Shown: positions 8,830 to 17,374 of the stretch, one piece after another | Numbering within the stretch: the first letter of the stretch is position 1 | How the letters are laid out: every line of letters begins with the position of its first letter | From: Cognatundibacterium rugosum | Lineage (GTDB): Bacteria; Pseudomonadota; Gammaproteobacteria; Burkholderiales; Burkholderiaceae_D | Reading direction: 5' to 3' | DNA length: 64,000 nt | NCBI RefSeq assembly: GCF_014284365.1 | Contig: NZ_JACOGG010000010.1 | Span: 62,001 to 126,000, forward strand | Position numbers and translations under genes: made by a program | Notes under the pieces: generated by a model | What the model was told of the DNA's origin: nothing | Database searches by the model: none | The model's input: the letters and a program-made list of their open reading frames with translations, nothing else

Positions 8830-9201
8830 ATGAATATCCAAACTTTCGGCTTCATCCTGACCGGCATCATGCTCAATGCAGTCGCTCAGTTATTACTTAA
8901 AAAAGGCACCAATGCGGTGGGTGCCATCCATCTGAATGCAGAGAACTGGTTATCTACCGGCTTACAGCTGGCGACTCAGCTGCCCATCATAGGCGGCCTG
9001 AGTTGCTACGTTATTTCTGTAGTGGTGTGGATTATCGGCTTATCACGCGTCGATGTGACGATCGCCTACCCTTTACTCTCTATAGGCTATATCGTCAATG
9101 CCATCGGTGCCTGGTATTTCCTGGGGGAGGTAATGTCGCTGCAGCGTATGCTCGCGATCGGCATCATCATCATTGGCGTTGCACTGCTGGTGAAAAGCTG
9201 A
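8830..9201 (+). CDS. SMR/EamA-type small transporter, ArnE/ArnF-like flippase
   Basis: A 123-residue, four-helix small multidrug resistance-type protein. By position between arnT and arnB it is probably the flippase moving undecaprenyl-phosphate-L-Ara4N across the inner membrane. E. coli uses an ArnE/ArnF pair, but only one such gene is visible here, so a homodimer or a second gene elsewhere must be assumed. Conserved SMR features include the GTNAVGAIHLNAENW loop and VDVTIAYPLLSIGY in helix 3. No obvious ribosome binding site precedes the ATG, so it may depend on translation from arnT 27 bp upstream. Confidence 0.83.
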   Translation: MNIQTFGFILTGIMLNAVAQLLLKKGTNAVGAIHLNAENWLSTGLQLATQLPIIGGLSCYVISVVVWIIGLSRVDVTIAYPLLSIGYIVNAIGAWYFLGEVMSLQRMLAIGIIIIGVALLVKS

Positions 9202-9278
9202 TCCCAGGAAGCGCCAAGAAAATACTACCCATCAAACAATAAAAAATCCTGCGCCTGCGCAGACCTGAAAGGAAAATC

Positions 9279-10406
9279 ATGAGTAATGAACTGGCTTTTC
9301 TGCCTTTTACCAAGCCGACTATTGACGAAGACATGATCGCCGCCGTGGCCGATGTGATGCGTTCAGGCTGGCTGACCAGCGGCCCTAAAGTGCAGGAACT
9401 GGAAGCTAAGCTGTCTGAGTTGTTCGGTGGCCGTCCGGTCCGCACCTTTAATTCAGGCACCTGCACCATGGAAATCGCCTTGCGTATCGCAGGCATAGGT
9501 CCGGGCGACGAAGTTATTACGACGCCGAACTCCTGGGTCGCGACCGCGAATGTGATTATCGAAGTTGGCGCGACGCCGGTATTCGCGGACATCGATCCGA
9601 AAACACATAATATCGACCTCAATAAGCTGGAAGCAGCAATCACACCAAGAACCAAGGCAGTGATTCCTGTGCATATGTGCGGCCTGCCTTGTGACATGGA
9701 TCACTTGTATGCGATTGCTGAAAGATACAAGCTGCGTGTGATTGAAGATGCTGCGCAGGCGATAGGATCAACCTGGAAAGGCAAACGTATCGGTTCTTTC
9801 GGAGATTTTGCTTCGTTCAGTTTCCAGGTCAATAAAAATATCATGACCGGCGAAGGTGGCTGCCTGGTATTGAATAATGCGGAAGAAGCCAGACTGGCAG
9901 AAAAATACCGTCTGCAAGGTGTATCACGTCAAGGACTGGATGGCATTGATGTGGATGTGCTGGGTGGTAAATACAATATGACCGATATGGCGGCGGCAAT
10001 CGGTCTTGGACAATTAAAACGCCTGGAAGAATTCAATGGCAAGCGCAAAGCGCTGGCCCAGCATTATTTTGACACCTTTGGCGCTGACTTTGAAGCCCTG
10101 AGCGGTGCAGAGTTGCCTGTGGCTGACTTTGAAAATTCTAACTGGCATATGTTCCATGTGGTGCTGCCTGAAAACGTGAACCGTGGCGACTTCATGCAGA
10201 AAATGTTGGATGTGAAAATCGGTCTGGGTTACCACTACCGCGCCATCCATTTATTCACCCTTTACCGTGAACGCGGCTTCAAAGAAGGCATGTTCCCTAT
10301 CGCGGAGCGGGTCGGCAAACAGATCGTGACGCTGCCTTTATTCCCATCGATGACAAATGCAGATGTCGAAAGAGTGGTGTCTGCGGTAAAATCCTGCCTT
10401 CTTTGA
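9279..10406 (+). CDS. arnB: UDP-4-amino-4-deoxy-L-arabinose aminotransferase
   Basis: DegT/DnrJ/EryC1/StrS family PLP aminotransferase, 375 aa, converting UDP-Ara4O to UDP-L-Ara4N with glutamate as donor. It opens with FLPFTKPTIDEDMI and GWLTSGPKVQELE, characteristic of ArnB. Other marks are EDAAQA at 156-161 and Lys186 in SFQVNKNIMTGEGG as the PLP lysine. A good ribosome binding site (AAGGA, 8 bases before ATG) supports the start. It is followed 9 bp later by arnC. Confidence 0.95.
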   Translation: MSNELAFLPFTKPTIDEDMIAAVADVMRSGWLTSGPKVQELEAKLSELFGGRPVRTFNSGTCTMEIALRIAGIGPGDEVITTPNSWVATANVIIEVGATPVFADIDPKTHNIDLNKLEAAITPRTKAVIPVHMCGLPCDMDHLYAIAERYKLRVIEDAAQAIGSTWKGKRIGSFGDFASFSFQVNKNIMTGEGGCLVLNNAEEARLAEKYRLQGVSRQGLDGIDVDVLGGKYNMTDMAAAIGLGQLKRLEEFNGKRKALAQHYFDTFGADFEALSGAELPVADFENSNWHMFHVVLPENVNRGDFMQKMLDVKIGLGYHYRAIHLFTLYRERGFKEGMFPIAERVGKQIVTLPLFPSMTNADVERVVSAVKSCLL

Positions 10407-10415
10407 ATTTGCCCT

Positions 10416-11396
10416 ATGTTGACGACCACGATGAAACCTGAACTTTCCGTTGTTATTCCTGTTTATAACGAAGAGGCTGGCCTCGCCCACCTGTTCGCCC
10501 GTCTGTATCCTGCACTGGATCAGCTGGCGACACGTGGCGTGAGCTACGAGATCATCTTTGTCAATGATGGCAGCCGCGACAATACCGCCTTAATTCTGGC
10601 GGATCAGTTCCGCACCCGCCCGGATGTGACGCGGGTGGTGCTGTTTAATGGGAATTACGGTCAGCACATGGCCATTCTGGCTGGTTTTGAAGCCACCCGT
10701 GGCGAGATCGTGGTAACTCTCGATGCCGACTTGCAAAATCCGCCGGAAGAAATCGGTGCGCTGGTCGACAAAATGCGCGAAGGGTATGACTATGTCGGCT
10801 CTATCCGCCGCAAACGTCAGGACTCTGCCTGGCGCACCTATGCATCGAAAGTGATGAATCGTCTGCGCGAAAAAATCACCCGCATCAAAATTACCGATCA
10901 GGGAAATATGCTGCGCGCTTATGGCCGCAATGTGATCGACCTGATTAATCAGTGCAGTGAAGTGAATACCTTTGTGCCGGCGCTTGCCTATACGTTCGCC
11001 CGGAAACCGACAGAAATCACAGTGGAGCATGAGGAGCGTGCCGCCGGTGAATCAAAATACTCGCTGTACAGTTTGATACGGCTTAATTTTGATCTCATGA
11101 CTGGCTTTTCCATTATGCCTTTGCAATGGTTCTCCATGCTGGGTATGATGCTGTCGCTGTTGTCCGGCGGACTGGTTGGTTTATTGCTGATACGGCGCTT
11201 TGTCTTTGGTGCTGAGGCTGAAGGTCTGTTCACTTTATTTGCAATCGCATTTTTCCTGATGGGCGTGATCCTGTTCGGCATTGGTTTGCTCGGTGAGTAT
11301 GTAGGCCGGATATACCAACAAGTCAGAGGTCGTCCACGTTATGTGGTGCAGACTATTCTGCAAGATAACGCGCTGAATCAAAAAGAAGGAAACTGA
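10416..11396 (+). CDS. arnC: Undecaprenyl-phosphate Ara4FN glycosyltransferase
   Basis: GT2 family glycosyltransferase, 326 aa, attaching Ara4-formyl-N from UDP-L-Ara4FN to undecaprenyl phosphate on the cytoplasmic face. It has the GT-A fold start SVVIPVYNEE, a nucleotide-binding FVNDGSRD, the metal-binding DADLQNPPEE, and two C-terminal membrane helices (about residues 235-300) as in ArnC and DPM-like enzymes. An alternative ATG at 10431 begins MKPELSVVIP; neither start has a strong Shine-Dalgarno. It lies between arnB and the formyltransferase gene. Confidence 0.94.
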   Translation: MLTTTMKPELSVVIPVYNEEAGLAHLFARLYPALDQLATRGVSYEIIFVNDGSRDNTALILADQFRTRPDVTRVVLFNGNYGQHMAILAGFEATRGEIVVTLDADLQNPPEEIGALVDKMREGYDYVGSIRRKRQDSAWRTYASKVMNRLREKITRIKITDQGNMLRAYGRNVIDLINQCSEVNTFVPALAYTFARKPTEITVEHEERAAGESKYSLYSLIRLNFDLMTGFSIMPLQWFSMLGMMLSLLSGGLVGLLLIRRFVFGAEAEGLFTLFAIAFFLMGVILFGIGLLGEYVGRIYQQVRGRPRYVVQTILQDNALNQKEGN

Positions 11397-11397
11397 A

Positions 11398-12309
11398 TTG
11401 ACGACTACAAACGCAAAAGCCGTTGTCTTTGCTTACCACAATGTTGGGGTACGCAGCATTCAGACCCTGCTCGCCAAAGGCATAGATATCGCTTTAGTGG
11501 TCACCCACGAAGATAACCCGGCTGAAACCATCTGGTTTGAGTCAGTCGCTGCGCTCTGTGCGGAGCATGGCATACCCAGTATCACGCCAGCAGACCCCAA
11601 GTCTGAGGATTTGTATGCACAAGTCGCGGCGATCGCGCCCGACTTTATTTTCAGCTTTTACTACCGTCACATGCTGCCAGTGAATTTGCTCACACTCGCT
11701 AAACGCGGCGCGTACAACCTGCATGGTTCACTACTGCCTAAATATCGTGGACGGGTACCGGTTAACTGGGCGGTACTGCATGGTGAAACAGAAACCGGTG
11801 CGACCCTGCATGAAATGGCGGCCAAACCAGATGCGGGTGCGATTATCGCGCAAGTTGCAGTGCCTATCCTGCCAGACGATACCGCTTACGAAGTATTTGG
11901 CAAGCTGACCGTCGCAGCGGAACAGACTTTGTGGCAGGCATTACCAGGTTTGCTGAGTGGGCAAGTTCACCCCTTACCCAACCAGCTGGAACAGGGCAGT
12001 TATTTTGGCGGTCGCAAACCTGAAGACGGTCGTATAGACTGGTCTGCGTCAGCGCAACAGGTCTACAATCTGCATCGTGCTGTCGCTCCGCCCTACCCTG
12101 GTGCCTTTTTTGATCAGAACGGACATCGTTTCGTGATTGGAAAAGCAAGATTAACTGACCGGGAAGTCGGAAATTTGGCGATTGGCTTACATGTGTTAGA
12201 TAATATGATATTTGGCGTGTGCGGCGATGGCCGTGCAGTGAAAATATTAGAATTGCTGAGTGGTCCACGTGCCGTTACAGCGCAAGAATTGCGTGACATG
12301 CTGGCTTAA
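11398..12309 (+). CDS. UDP-L-Ara4N formyltransferase (ArnA N-terminal half)
   Basis: Stand-alone 303-aa protein equivalent to the N-terminal domain of E. coli ArnA: formylates UDP-L-Ara4N using N10-formyl-THF. The catalytic triad of the formyltransferase family is visible: Asn107 and His109 in NLHGSLLPKYRG and Asp145 in AAKPDAGAI. The gene uses a TTG start with AAGGAA eight bases upstream, one base after the arnC stop. In enterobacteria this domain is fused to the decarboxylase; here they are separate genes 84 bp apart. Confidence 0.92.
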   Translation: MTTTNAKAVVFAYHNVGVRSIQTLLAKGIDIALVVTHEDNPAETIWFESVAALCAEHGIPSITPADPKSEDLYAQVAAIAPDFIFSFYYRHMLPVNLLTLAKRGAYNLHGSLLPKYRGRVPVNWAVLHGETETGATLHEMAAKPDAGAIIAQVAVPILPDDTAYEVFGKLTVAAEQTLWQALPGLLSGQVHPLPNQLEQGSYFGGRKPEDGRIDWSASAQQVYNLHRAVAPPYPGAFFDQNGHRFVIGKARLTDREVGNLAIGLHVLDNMIFGVCGDGRAVKILELLSGPRAVTAQELRDMLA

Positions 12310-12393
12310 GCATCTGACTGCGTAAAGCATTTGGCTCGCTGAAACGGCAATATAAAAAACATAGCAATCATCCTTTTTAAAGAAGAAACCATT

Positions 12394-13434
12394 ATGAAAA
12401 AAGTCCTCATTCTCGGTGTGAACGGTTTTATCGGTCACCATCTGTCCAAGCGCATCCTCGAAACGACAGACTGGGAAGTCTACGGCATGGATATGCAGAC
12501 CGAACGTCTGGGCGACTTGATCAATCACCCACGTATGCACTTTTTTGAAGGTGACATCACCATCAATAAAGAATGGGTGGAATATCACGTTAAAAAATGC
12601 GACGTCATTTTGCCTTTGGTAGCGATCGCAACCCCTTCCACTTACGTCAAACAGCCTTTGCGCGTGTTTGAACTGGACTTTGAAGCCAATCTGCCTATCG
12701 TACGTTCGGCAGCTAAATACGGTAAGCACCTGGTGTTCCCGTCGACGTCCGAAGTGTATGGCATGTGCCACGATGAAGAGTTTGATCCGGAAGAGTCTGA
12801 ATTGATCTGCGGCCCGATCAACAAGCCACGCTGGATTTACTCTTGCGCTAAACAGCTGATGGATCGCGTGATCTGGGGCTACGGCATGGAAGGTCTGAAC
12901 TTCACCCTGTTCCGTCCTTTCAACTGGATCGGTGCCGGCCTGGATAATATTCATACGCCAAAAGAAGGCAGCTCACGCGTAGTGACACAATTCTTTGGTC
13001 ATATCGTACGTGGCGAGAATATCTCCCTGGTGGATGGCGGCGCGCAAAAACGTGCGTTCACTTACATCGACGACGGTATTGATGCGCTGATGCGTATCAT
13101 CGATAACAAAGACGGTGTTGCCAGCGGCAAGATCTATAACATCGGCAATCCGACAAACAACTACTCGATCCGTGAACTGGCGCACATGATGCTGGATCTG
13201 GCTGCGGAATATCCTGAATACGCTGAAACCGCGAAGAAAGTACAACTGACCGAAACCACATCGGCTGCTTACTATGGCAAAGGCTATCAGGACGTGCAAA
13301 ACCGCGTGCCGAAAATCACCAATACTTGCGAAGAACTGGGCTGGAAGCCTGTGACAACCATGCAGGACACCATGCGTAATATTTTTGACGCATACCGTTC
13401 CCAGGTTGCGGAAGCCCGCGCATTGATGGACTGA
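12394..13434 (+). CDS. UDP-glucuronate C4-oxidase/decarboxylase (ArnA C-terminal half)
   Basis: Extended SDR enzyme, 346 aa, NAD-dependent, oxidising UDP-glucuronic acid and decarboxylating it to UDP-4-keto-pentose. It corresponds to the C-terminal domain of E. coli ArnA. Motifs: GVNGFIG at 8-14 for NAD, the Ser119-Glu120 pair in STSEVYG matching the catalytic Ser/Glu of ArnA, and Tyr149-x3-Lys153. The Ser-Glu pair favours decarboxylase over simple epimerase activity. Its stop overlaps the arnD start by one base (TGATG). The ugd gene making UDP-GlcA is not in the window. Confidence 0.93.
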   Translation: MKKVLILGVNGFIGHHLSKRILETTDWEVYGMDMQTERLGDLINHPRMHFFEGDITINKEWVEYHVKKCDVILPLVAIATPSTYVKQPLRVFELDFEANLPIVRSAAKYGKHLVFPSTSEVYGMCHDEEFDPEESELICGPINKPRWIYSCAKQLMDRVIWGYGMEGLNFTLFRPFNWIGAGLDNIHTPKEGSSRVVTQFFGHIVRGENISLVDGGAQKRAFTYIDDGIDALMRIIDNKDGVASGKIYNIGNPTNNYSIRELAHMMLDLAAEYPEYAETAKKVQLTETTSAAYYGKGYQDVQNRVPKITNTCEELGWKPVTTMQDTMRNIFDAYRSQVAEARALMD

Positions 13435-14381
13435 TGTCGCAACGCATGCCTAGTATCGTCCTTAAAATTGATGTAGATACCTATCGCGGCACTAAAGAAG
13501 GCGTACCGAATCTGGTACGTCTGCTGAGCCAGCATCAGGCCGGCGCGACCTTTCTGTTCTCACTGGGTAAAGATCACACCGGCTGGGCTTTAAGGCGCGC
13601 TTTCCGGCCCGGTTTTTTCCAAAAAGTGTCGCGCACTTCGGTAGTTGAACATTACGGCATCAAGACCCTGATGTACGGTGTTTTTTTGCCGGCACCCGAT
13701 ATCGGTGCCTGTGTGACCGAAATGCGCGCAGTTCAGCAAGCTGGTTTTGAATGTGGCATTCACACCTGGGATCATGTGGTGTGGCAGGATAACGTCAGAA
13801 CCAAAGACCGTGCCTGGACCGAGCGCCAGCTGGATGCAGCGCATGCGCGTTTCAGCTCTATCTTTGGTATGGTGCCACACACTCACGGTGCGGCAGGCTG
13901 GCAAATGAATCCTTATGCTTTCGATAAACTCGATGCATTCGGCATGCAGTATGCCTCTGATGGCAGAGCAATGCTCAATGAAGATGGCAGCCTGACGGAT
14001 CCGGCCGCTGGTCCTTACCGGTTGCAAGTGAATGGCAAGCTGCAGCAATGCATACAGATGCCGACTACCTTGCCGACACTGGATGAATTGCTGGGACGTG
14101 AAATCAAAGGTAAAGAGATCACGACCTCGAACATCGCAGCCTGCATTCTGGATTTATGCCGCGATCGACGCGATCATGTATTTACTTTGCATGCCGAGCT
14201 TGAAGGGCAAAAACTTGCCCCCATATTCGAACAATTGCTAACTGGCTGGAAGCAGCTGGGATACCGTTGCATATCGATGGCTGACTACTATGCCGGTCTG
14301 AACGCAGACGCACTACCAATTAAGCCCTTAACTTGGGCAAGCTTACCAGGACGTTCCGGAGATCTGGTCGCTGTCATCTGA
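13434..14381 (+). CDS. arnD: Ara4FN-phosphoundecaprenol deformylase
   Basis: Polysaccharide-deacetylase-fold enzyme, 315 aa, removing the formyl group from Ara4FN-phosphoundecaprenol before flipping and transfer. It opens with KIDVDTYRGT (the metal-binding Asp region) followed by GVPNLVRLL; a second motif, GIHTWDHV near residues 104-111, supplies metal-binding histidines. Start is ATG in a TGATG overlap with the preceding decarboxylase, so translation is coupled. It is the last arn gene; bcp follows 36 bp later. Confidence 0.95.
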   Translation: MSQRMPSIVLKIDVDTYRGTKEGVPNLVRLLSQHQAGATFLFSLGKDHTGWALRRAFRPGFFQKVSRTSVVEHYGIKTLMYGVFLPAPDIGACVTEMRAVQQAGFECGIHTWDHVVWQDNVRTKDRAWTERQLDAAHARFSSIFGMVPHTHGAAGWQMNPYAFDKLDAFGMQYASDGRAMLNEDGSLTDPAAGPYRLQVNGKLQQCIQMPTTLPTLDELLGREIKGKEITTSNIAACILDLCRDRRDHVFTLHAELEGQKLAPIFEQLLTGWKQLGYRCISMADYYAGLNADALPIKPLTWASLPGRSGDLVAVI

Positions 14382-14417
14382 GGTGGCAGCAACAGTCTCC
14401 CTTCAATTACTCAGGAG

Positions 14418-14900
14418 ATGACAGTGGCTGACACCCCCTCTGCGCACAATTGCCAGGTTCCCCACTTTAGCGCCGCCATGACTGGTCAAAAGTCTTTTGA
14501 CCTGAATGACTACAGTGGAAAAACGCTGGTGCTGTATTTCTACCCGAAAGACAATACCCCCGGCTGCACCACGGAGAGCATCGCTTTCCGTGATCTGCAT
14601 GCCGAATTTGAAGCGCACAACGTAGTTGTATTCGGTATTAGCCGTGATAGCCTGCGTTCGCATGAAGGTTTCAAAAATAAACTCGCCTTACCGTTTGAAT
14701 TAATCTCCGATCCTGACGAGACACTGTGCACCATGTTTAATGTGATGAAGCTCAAAAACATGTACGGCAAACAGGTACGTGGTATCGAGCGCAGCACATT
14801 TGTGATTGACGCAACAGGTAAGTTGGTGAAAGAATGGAGAGGCGTGAAAGTTGCAGGTCACGTCGATGAAGTACTTAAATTTGTGAGTACCCCTAATTAA
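14418..14900 (+). CDS. bcp: Peroxiredoxin of the Bcp/PrxQ family
   Basis: Thiol peroxidase, 160 aa, reducing hydrogen and organic peroxides. The peroxidatic Cys50 is in NTPGCTTES. The residue five positions later, where E. coli Bcp has its resolving cysteine, is not Cys here, so this is either a 1-Cys form or uses another cysteine (Cys12, or the one in DETLCTMF). Ribosome binding site CAGGAG precedes the ATG. It follows arnD closely and is closed by a strong terminator. Confidence 0.93.
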   Translation: MTVADTPSAHNCQVPHFSAAMTGQKSFDLNDYSGKTLVLYFYPKDNTPGCTTESIAFRDLHAEFEAHNVVVFGISRDSLRSHEGFKNKLALPFELISDPDETLCTMFNVMKLKNMYGKQVRGIERSTFVIDATGKLVKEWRGVKVAGHVDEVLKFVSTPN

Positions 14901-14928
14901 TTGAACTCCTTCGCTTTCTCATCTATTC

Positions 14929-14988
14929 AAGCCGCAACGGCTAAGCCCCTGAAGCAACAGGAGCTTGCCGCTGCGGCTTTGATTTTTT
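14929..14988 (+). terminator. Rho-independent terminator after bcp
   Basis: The arms AAGCCGCAACGGC (14929-14941) and GCCGCTGCGGCTT (14967-14979) pair with a single G-U wobble. An inner stem AAGC/CCTG with CAGG/GCTT extends the hairpin. A T-rich tail (14980-14988) follows. It separates the arn-bcp transcript from phoH. Confidence 0.85.
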
Positions 14989-15016
14989 CTGATCTCACTT
15001 TTTGATTGAGGTTTTC

Positions 15017-16747
15017 ATGCCATTGCCCAAAATGCCGACAAAACCAGCCGCCCTGCTCTCGCCTAAGGATTATCCGACCGCAGAGAAGGCGAAAACAGGC
15101 AAAACAGCAAAAGTCGCTGTAGAGAAGGAAAAAACCGTATTTAAAACCGAAGCTGTCACTAAAAAGCCAGCTGCCAAACCAGCAGTCGCAGCAAAATCTG
15201 TTACCAACCCTGTGCCGTCTGCGGCAGCCGCAGCACCTGCGCAAAGCGCACGTGAAGCAAGCCCGGCAGCGTCTGCTGTCAAAGCAAAAAATCCGCAAAA
15301 CAAAGTGAAATCCGGCATCAGCCGCGCAGCAGATAAATCCGGCCTCAGCAAAATGTTTGTGCTCGATACCAATGTACTCATGCACGACCCGACTTGTCTG
15401 TTCCGCTTTGAGGAACATGATGTCTACCTGCCTATGATCACACTGGAAGAGCTGGATGATCATAAAAAAGGCATGTCTGAAGTCGCACGCAATGCACGCC
15501 AGGTATCACGTACTTTAGACGGTCTCGTGGCCGATATCAGCCATGACGCCATCGAACATGGCATCCCCCTATCCAAGCTTGGCAATAAAGATGCAGGCGG
15601 CCACCTCTACTTCCAGACTAAATTACAGAATGTCGATCTGCCGCGCGGTCTGCCTCAAGGTAAAGCCGACAATCAGATTCTGGGTGTGGTGCAGGCACTG
15701 GAAAAAGAATTTCCGGGCCGCCCTATCGTCCTGGTATCGAAAGACATCAATATGCGCATCAAAGCGCGTGCGATGGGCTTGCCTGCTGAAGATTACTTCA
15801 ACGATCACGTGCTGGAAGACTCCGATTTGCTCTACACCGGTATCGTGCAACTGCCTGACGACTTTTGGAATAAACATGGCAAGGGTATAGAAACCTGGCA
15901 GGAAAACAAAAACGGTATCAGCACCACCTTCTACCGCATTACCGGTCCGGTGATCCCAAGCTTGCTGGTCAATCAGTTTGTCTATCTGGAACCTAAGAAC
16001 GGGGAAGCCTCGTTTTATGGTCAGGTCAGACAGATCAATGGCAAAACTGCAGTCTTGCAGACCCTGCGTGACTATGGTCATGTGAAACACAGCGTATGGG
16101 GCGTCACCTCACGCAACCGTGAACAGAATTTCGCATTGAATTTGTTGATGGATCCGGAATGTGATTTCGTTACCTTGCTGGGTCAGGCAGGCACCGGCAA
16201 AACCTTGCTGGCATTGGCTTCTGGCCTCGCGCAGGTATTGGAAACCAAAACCTATAACGAGATCATCGTAACCCGCGTGACAGTGCCTGTGGGTGAAGAT
16301 ATCGGCTTCTTGCCTGGCACGGAAGAAGAGAAAATGTCGCCATGGATGGGTGCATTTGACGATAATTTGGAAGTATTAAATAAATCCGATAACGATGCCG
16401 GAGACTGGGGACGCGCAGCGACCCAGGATCTGATCCGTTCCAAAATCAAAATCAAATCGCTTAACTTCATGCGCGGCCGCACCTTCGTCAATAAGTTCCT
16501 GATTATCGATGAAGCACAGAACCTGACGCCCAAACAGGTGAAGACGCTGGTGACGCGTGCCGGTCCTGGTACGAAAATCGTCTGCCTCGGTAATATCGCG
16601 CAGATCGATACACCTTATCTGACTGAAGGTTCCAGCGGCTTGACCTACGTGGTCGATCGTTTCAAAGGTTGGGCGCATAGCGGCCACGTCACGCTGGCCC
16701 GGGGTGAACGTTCCAGGCTGGCAGATCACGCCAGTGAAATACTCTGA
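15017..16747 (+). CDS. PIN-PhoH family ATPase (YlaK-like)
   Basis: A 576-aa fusion of an N-terminal PIN ribonuclease domain (from about residue 112, with the acidic DTNVLMHD motif) and a C-terminal PhoH P-loop NTPase domain (Walker A GQAGTGKT near residue 389; Walker B LIIDEAQN). PhoH2-type proteins of this layout are RNA helicase/ribonucleases. Residues 1-105 are a low-complexity, Lys/Ala/Pro-rich segment, probably disordered and perhaps nucleic-acid binding. I choose the ATG at 15017, preceded by GAGG, over the upstream TTG at 15002. It is a single-gene unit between two terminators. Confidence 0.9.
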   Translation: MPLPKMPTKPAALLSPKDYPTAEKAKTGKTAKVAVEKEKTVFKTEAVTKKPAAKPAVAAKSVTNPVPSAAAAAPAQSAREASPAASAVKAKNPQNKVKSGISRAADKSGLSKMFVLDTNVLMHDPTCLFRFEEHDVYLPMITLEELDDHKKGMSEVARNARQVSRTLDGLVADISHDAIEHGIPLSKLGNKDAGGHLYFQTKLQNVDLPRGLPQGKADNQILGVVQALEKEFPGRPIVLVSKDINMRIKARAMGLPAEDYFNDHVLEDSDLLYTGIVQLPDDFWNKHGKGIETWQENKNGISTTFYRITGPVIPSLLVNQFVYLEPKNGEASFYGQVRQINGKTAVLQTLRDYGHVKHSVWGVTSRNREQNFALNLLMDPECDFVTLLGQAGTGKTLLALASGLAQVLETKTYNEIIVTRVTVPVGEDIGFLPGTEEEKMSPWMGAFDDNLEVLNKSDNDAGDWGRAATQDLIRSKIKIKSLNFMRGRTFVNKFLIIDEAQNLTPKQVKTLVTRAGPGTKIVCLGNIAQIDTPYLTEGSSGLTYVVDRFKGWAHSGHVTLARGERSRLADHASEIL

Positions 16748-16765
16748 GTACTTCCCACTCCGTGT

Positions 16766-16793
16766 AAAAAGCACCGTACGCGGTGCTTTTTTT
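16766..16793 (+). terminator. Rho-independent terminator after the PhoH gene
   Basis: AAAAAGCACCG, loop TACG, CGGTGCTTTTT and further T: an 11-bp perfect stem with a T tract, 19 bases after the stop codon. The A and T runs make it usable in both directions. Confidence 0.92.
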
Positions 16794-16821
16794 ATGCCCT
16801 GCAGAAAATTTTCAGATGGAC

Positions 16822-16841
16822 TATACTATTGCCTAGGCAAT
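16822..16841 (+). promoter_or_regulatory. -10 box plus MarR-type operator 1
   Basis: TATACT (16822-16827) is a good -10 hexamer directly abutting the perfect 14-bp palindrome ATTGCCTAGGCAAT (16828-16841), placing transcription start inside the palindrome, 20 bases before the marR ATG. This arrangement is typical of autorepression. A near-copy occurs upstream of the efflux genes. Confidence 0.75.
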
Positions 16842-16860
16842 GACTTTCATTTGAGAAAAT

Positions 16861-17352
16861 ATGCACGATACCCCCACTCCTTTGCAGTTTGATGTGACCC
16901 AGATCGAAGATAGCGTAGGCTATTTACTGGCACGTTCACGCACCATGGTTTCGCGCTCTATCGACGAAGCCTTAAATCAGCTGGGCGTTACCCACGCTCA
17001 GGGCAGCGTATTCATGATGTTGCATATGCAGAAATGCTCTACCGCAGCCGAACTGGCGCGCGATCTGTTCATCGACTCCGCTGCCATGAAACGTACGCTG
17101 GATAAGATGGCGGATAAAGGCTGGATAGAGCGGGTTGCAGATATATCTGACAAGCGCCTGCTCCGGCTGGAACTGACTGAGGCAGGCAAACAACTCGCGG
17201 TGCAACTGCCCCCGGTCTACCGTGCCGTGATGGATGTGGCACTGACTGGCTTTACACAGGAAGAGCTGGGGTTCCTGAAATGCCTGCTGCGCAAATTACT
17301 CGCCAATCGCGACAAACTAGACACTCATCAAATTAATTGCTCAGGCAATTAA
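16861..17352 (+). CDS. MarR family transcriptional regulator of the efflux operon
   Basis: A 163-aa winged-helix repressor-type protein. The wHTH lies around residues 55-105 (recognition region AAELARDLFIDSAAMKRTLD, then the wing with DKRLLRLELTEAG, containing the conserved D-x-R of MarR wings). It precedes outer membrane, adaptor and MFS pump genes in the same direction. Palindromes ATTGC-N4-GCAAT sit at its own promoter and at its 3' end before the pump genes, so it probably represses itself and the pump and is released by a small phenolic or drug ligand (inference). Confidence 0.9.
   Translation: MHDTPTPLQFDVTQIEDSVGYLLARSRTMVSRSIDEALNQLGVTHAQGSVFMMLHMQKCSTAAELARDLFIDSAAMKRTLDKMADKGWIERVADISDKRLLRLELTEAGKQLAVQLPPVYRAVMDVALTGFTQEELGFLKCLLRKLLANRDKLDTHQINCSGN
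17335..17350 (+). promoter_or_regulatory. MarR-type operator 2, overlapping the marR stop
   Basis: AATTGCTCAGGCAATT matches operator 1 in the core ATTGC-N4-GCAAT, and both have AG at the last two centre positions. It overlaps the last codons of marR and lies 25 bases before the start of the outer membrane lipoprotein gene, so it could control a second promoter for the pump. Confidence 0.65.
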
Positions 17353-17374
17353 CAATCTCACCATCACTTATCCT

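Noticed and set aside
12394-13434. Simple UDP-glucose 4-epimerase
   Set aside because: The Ser-Glu catalytic pair and the arn context favour the ArnA decarboxylase domain.
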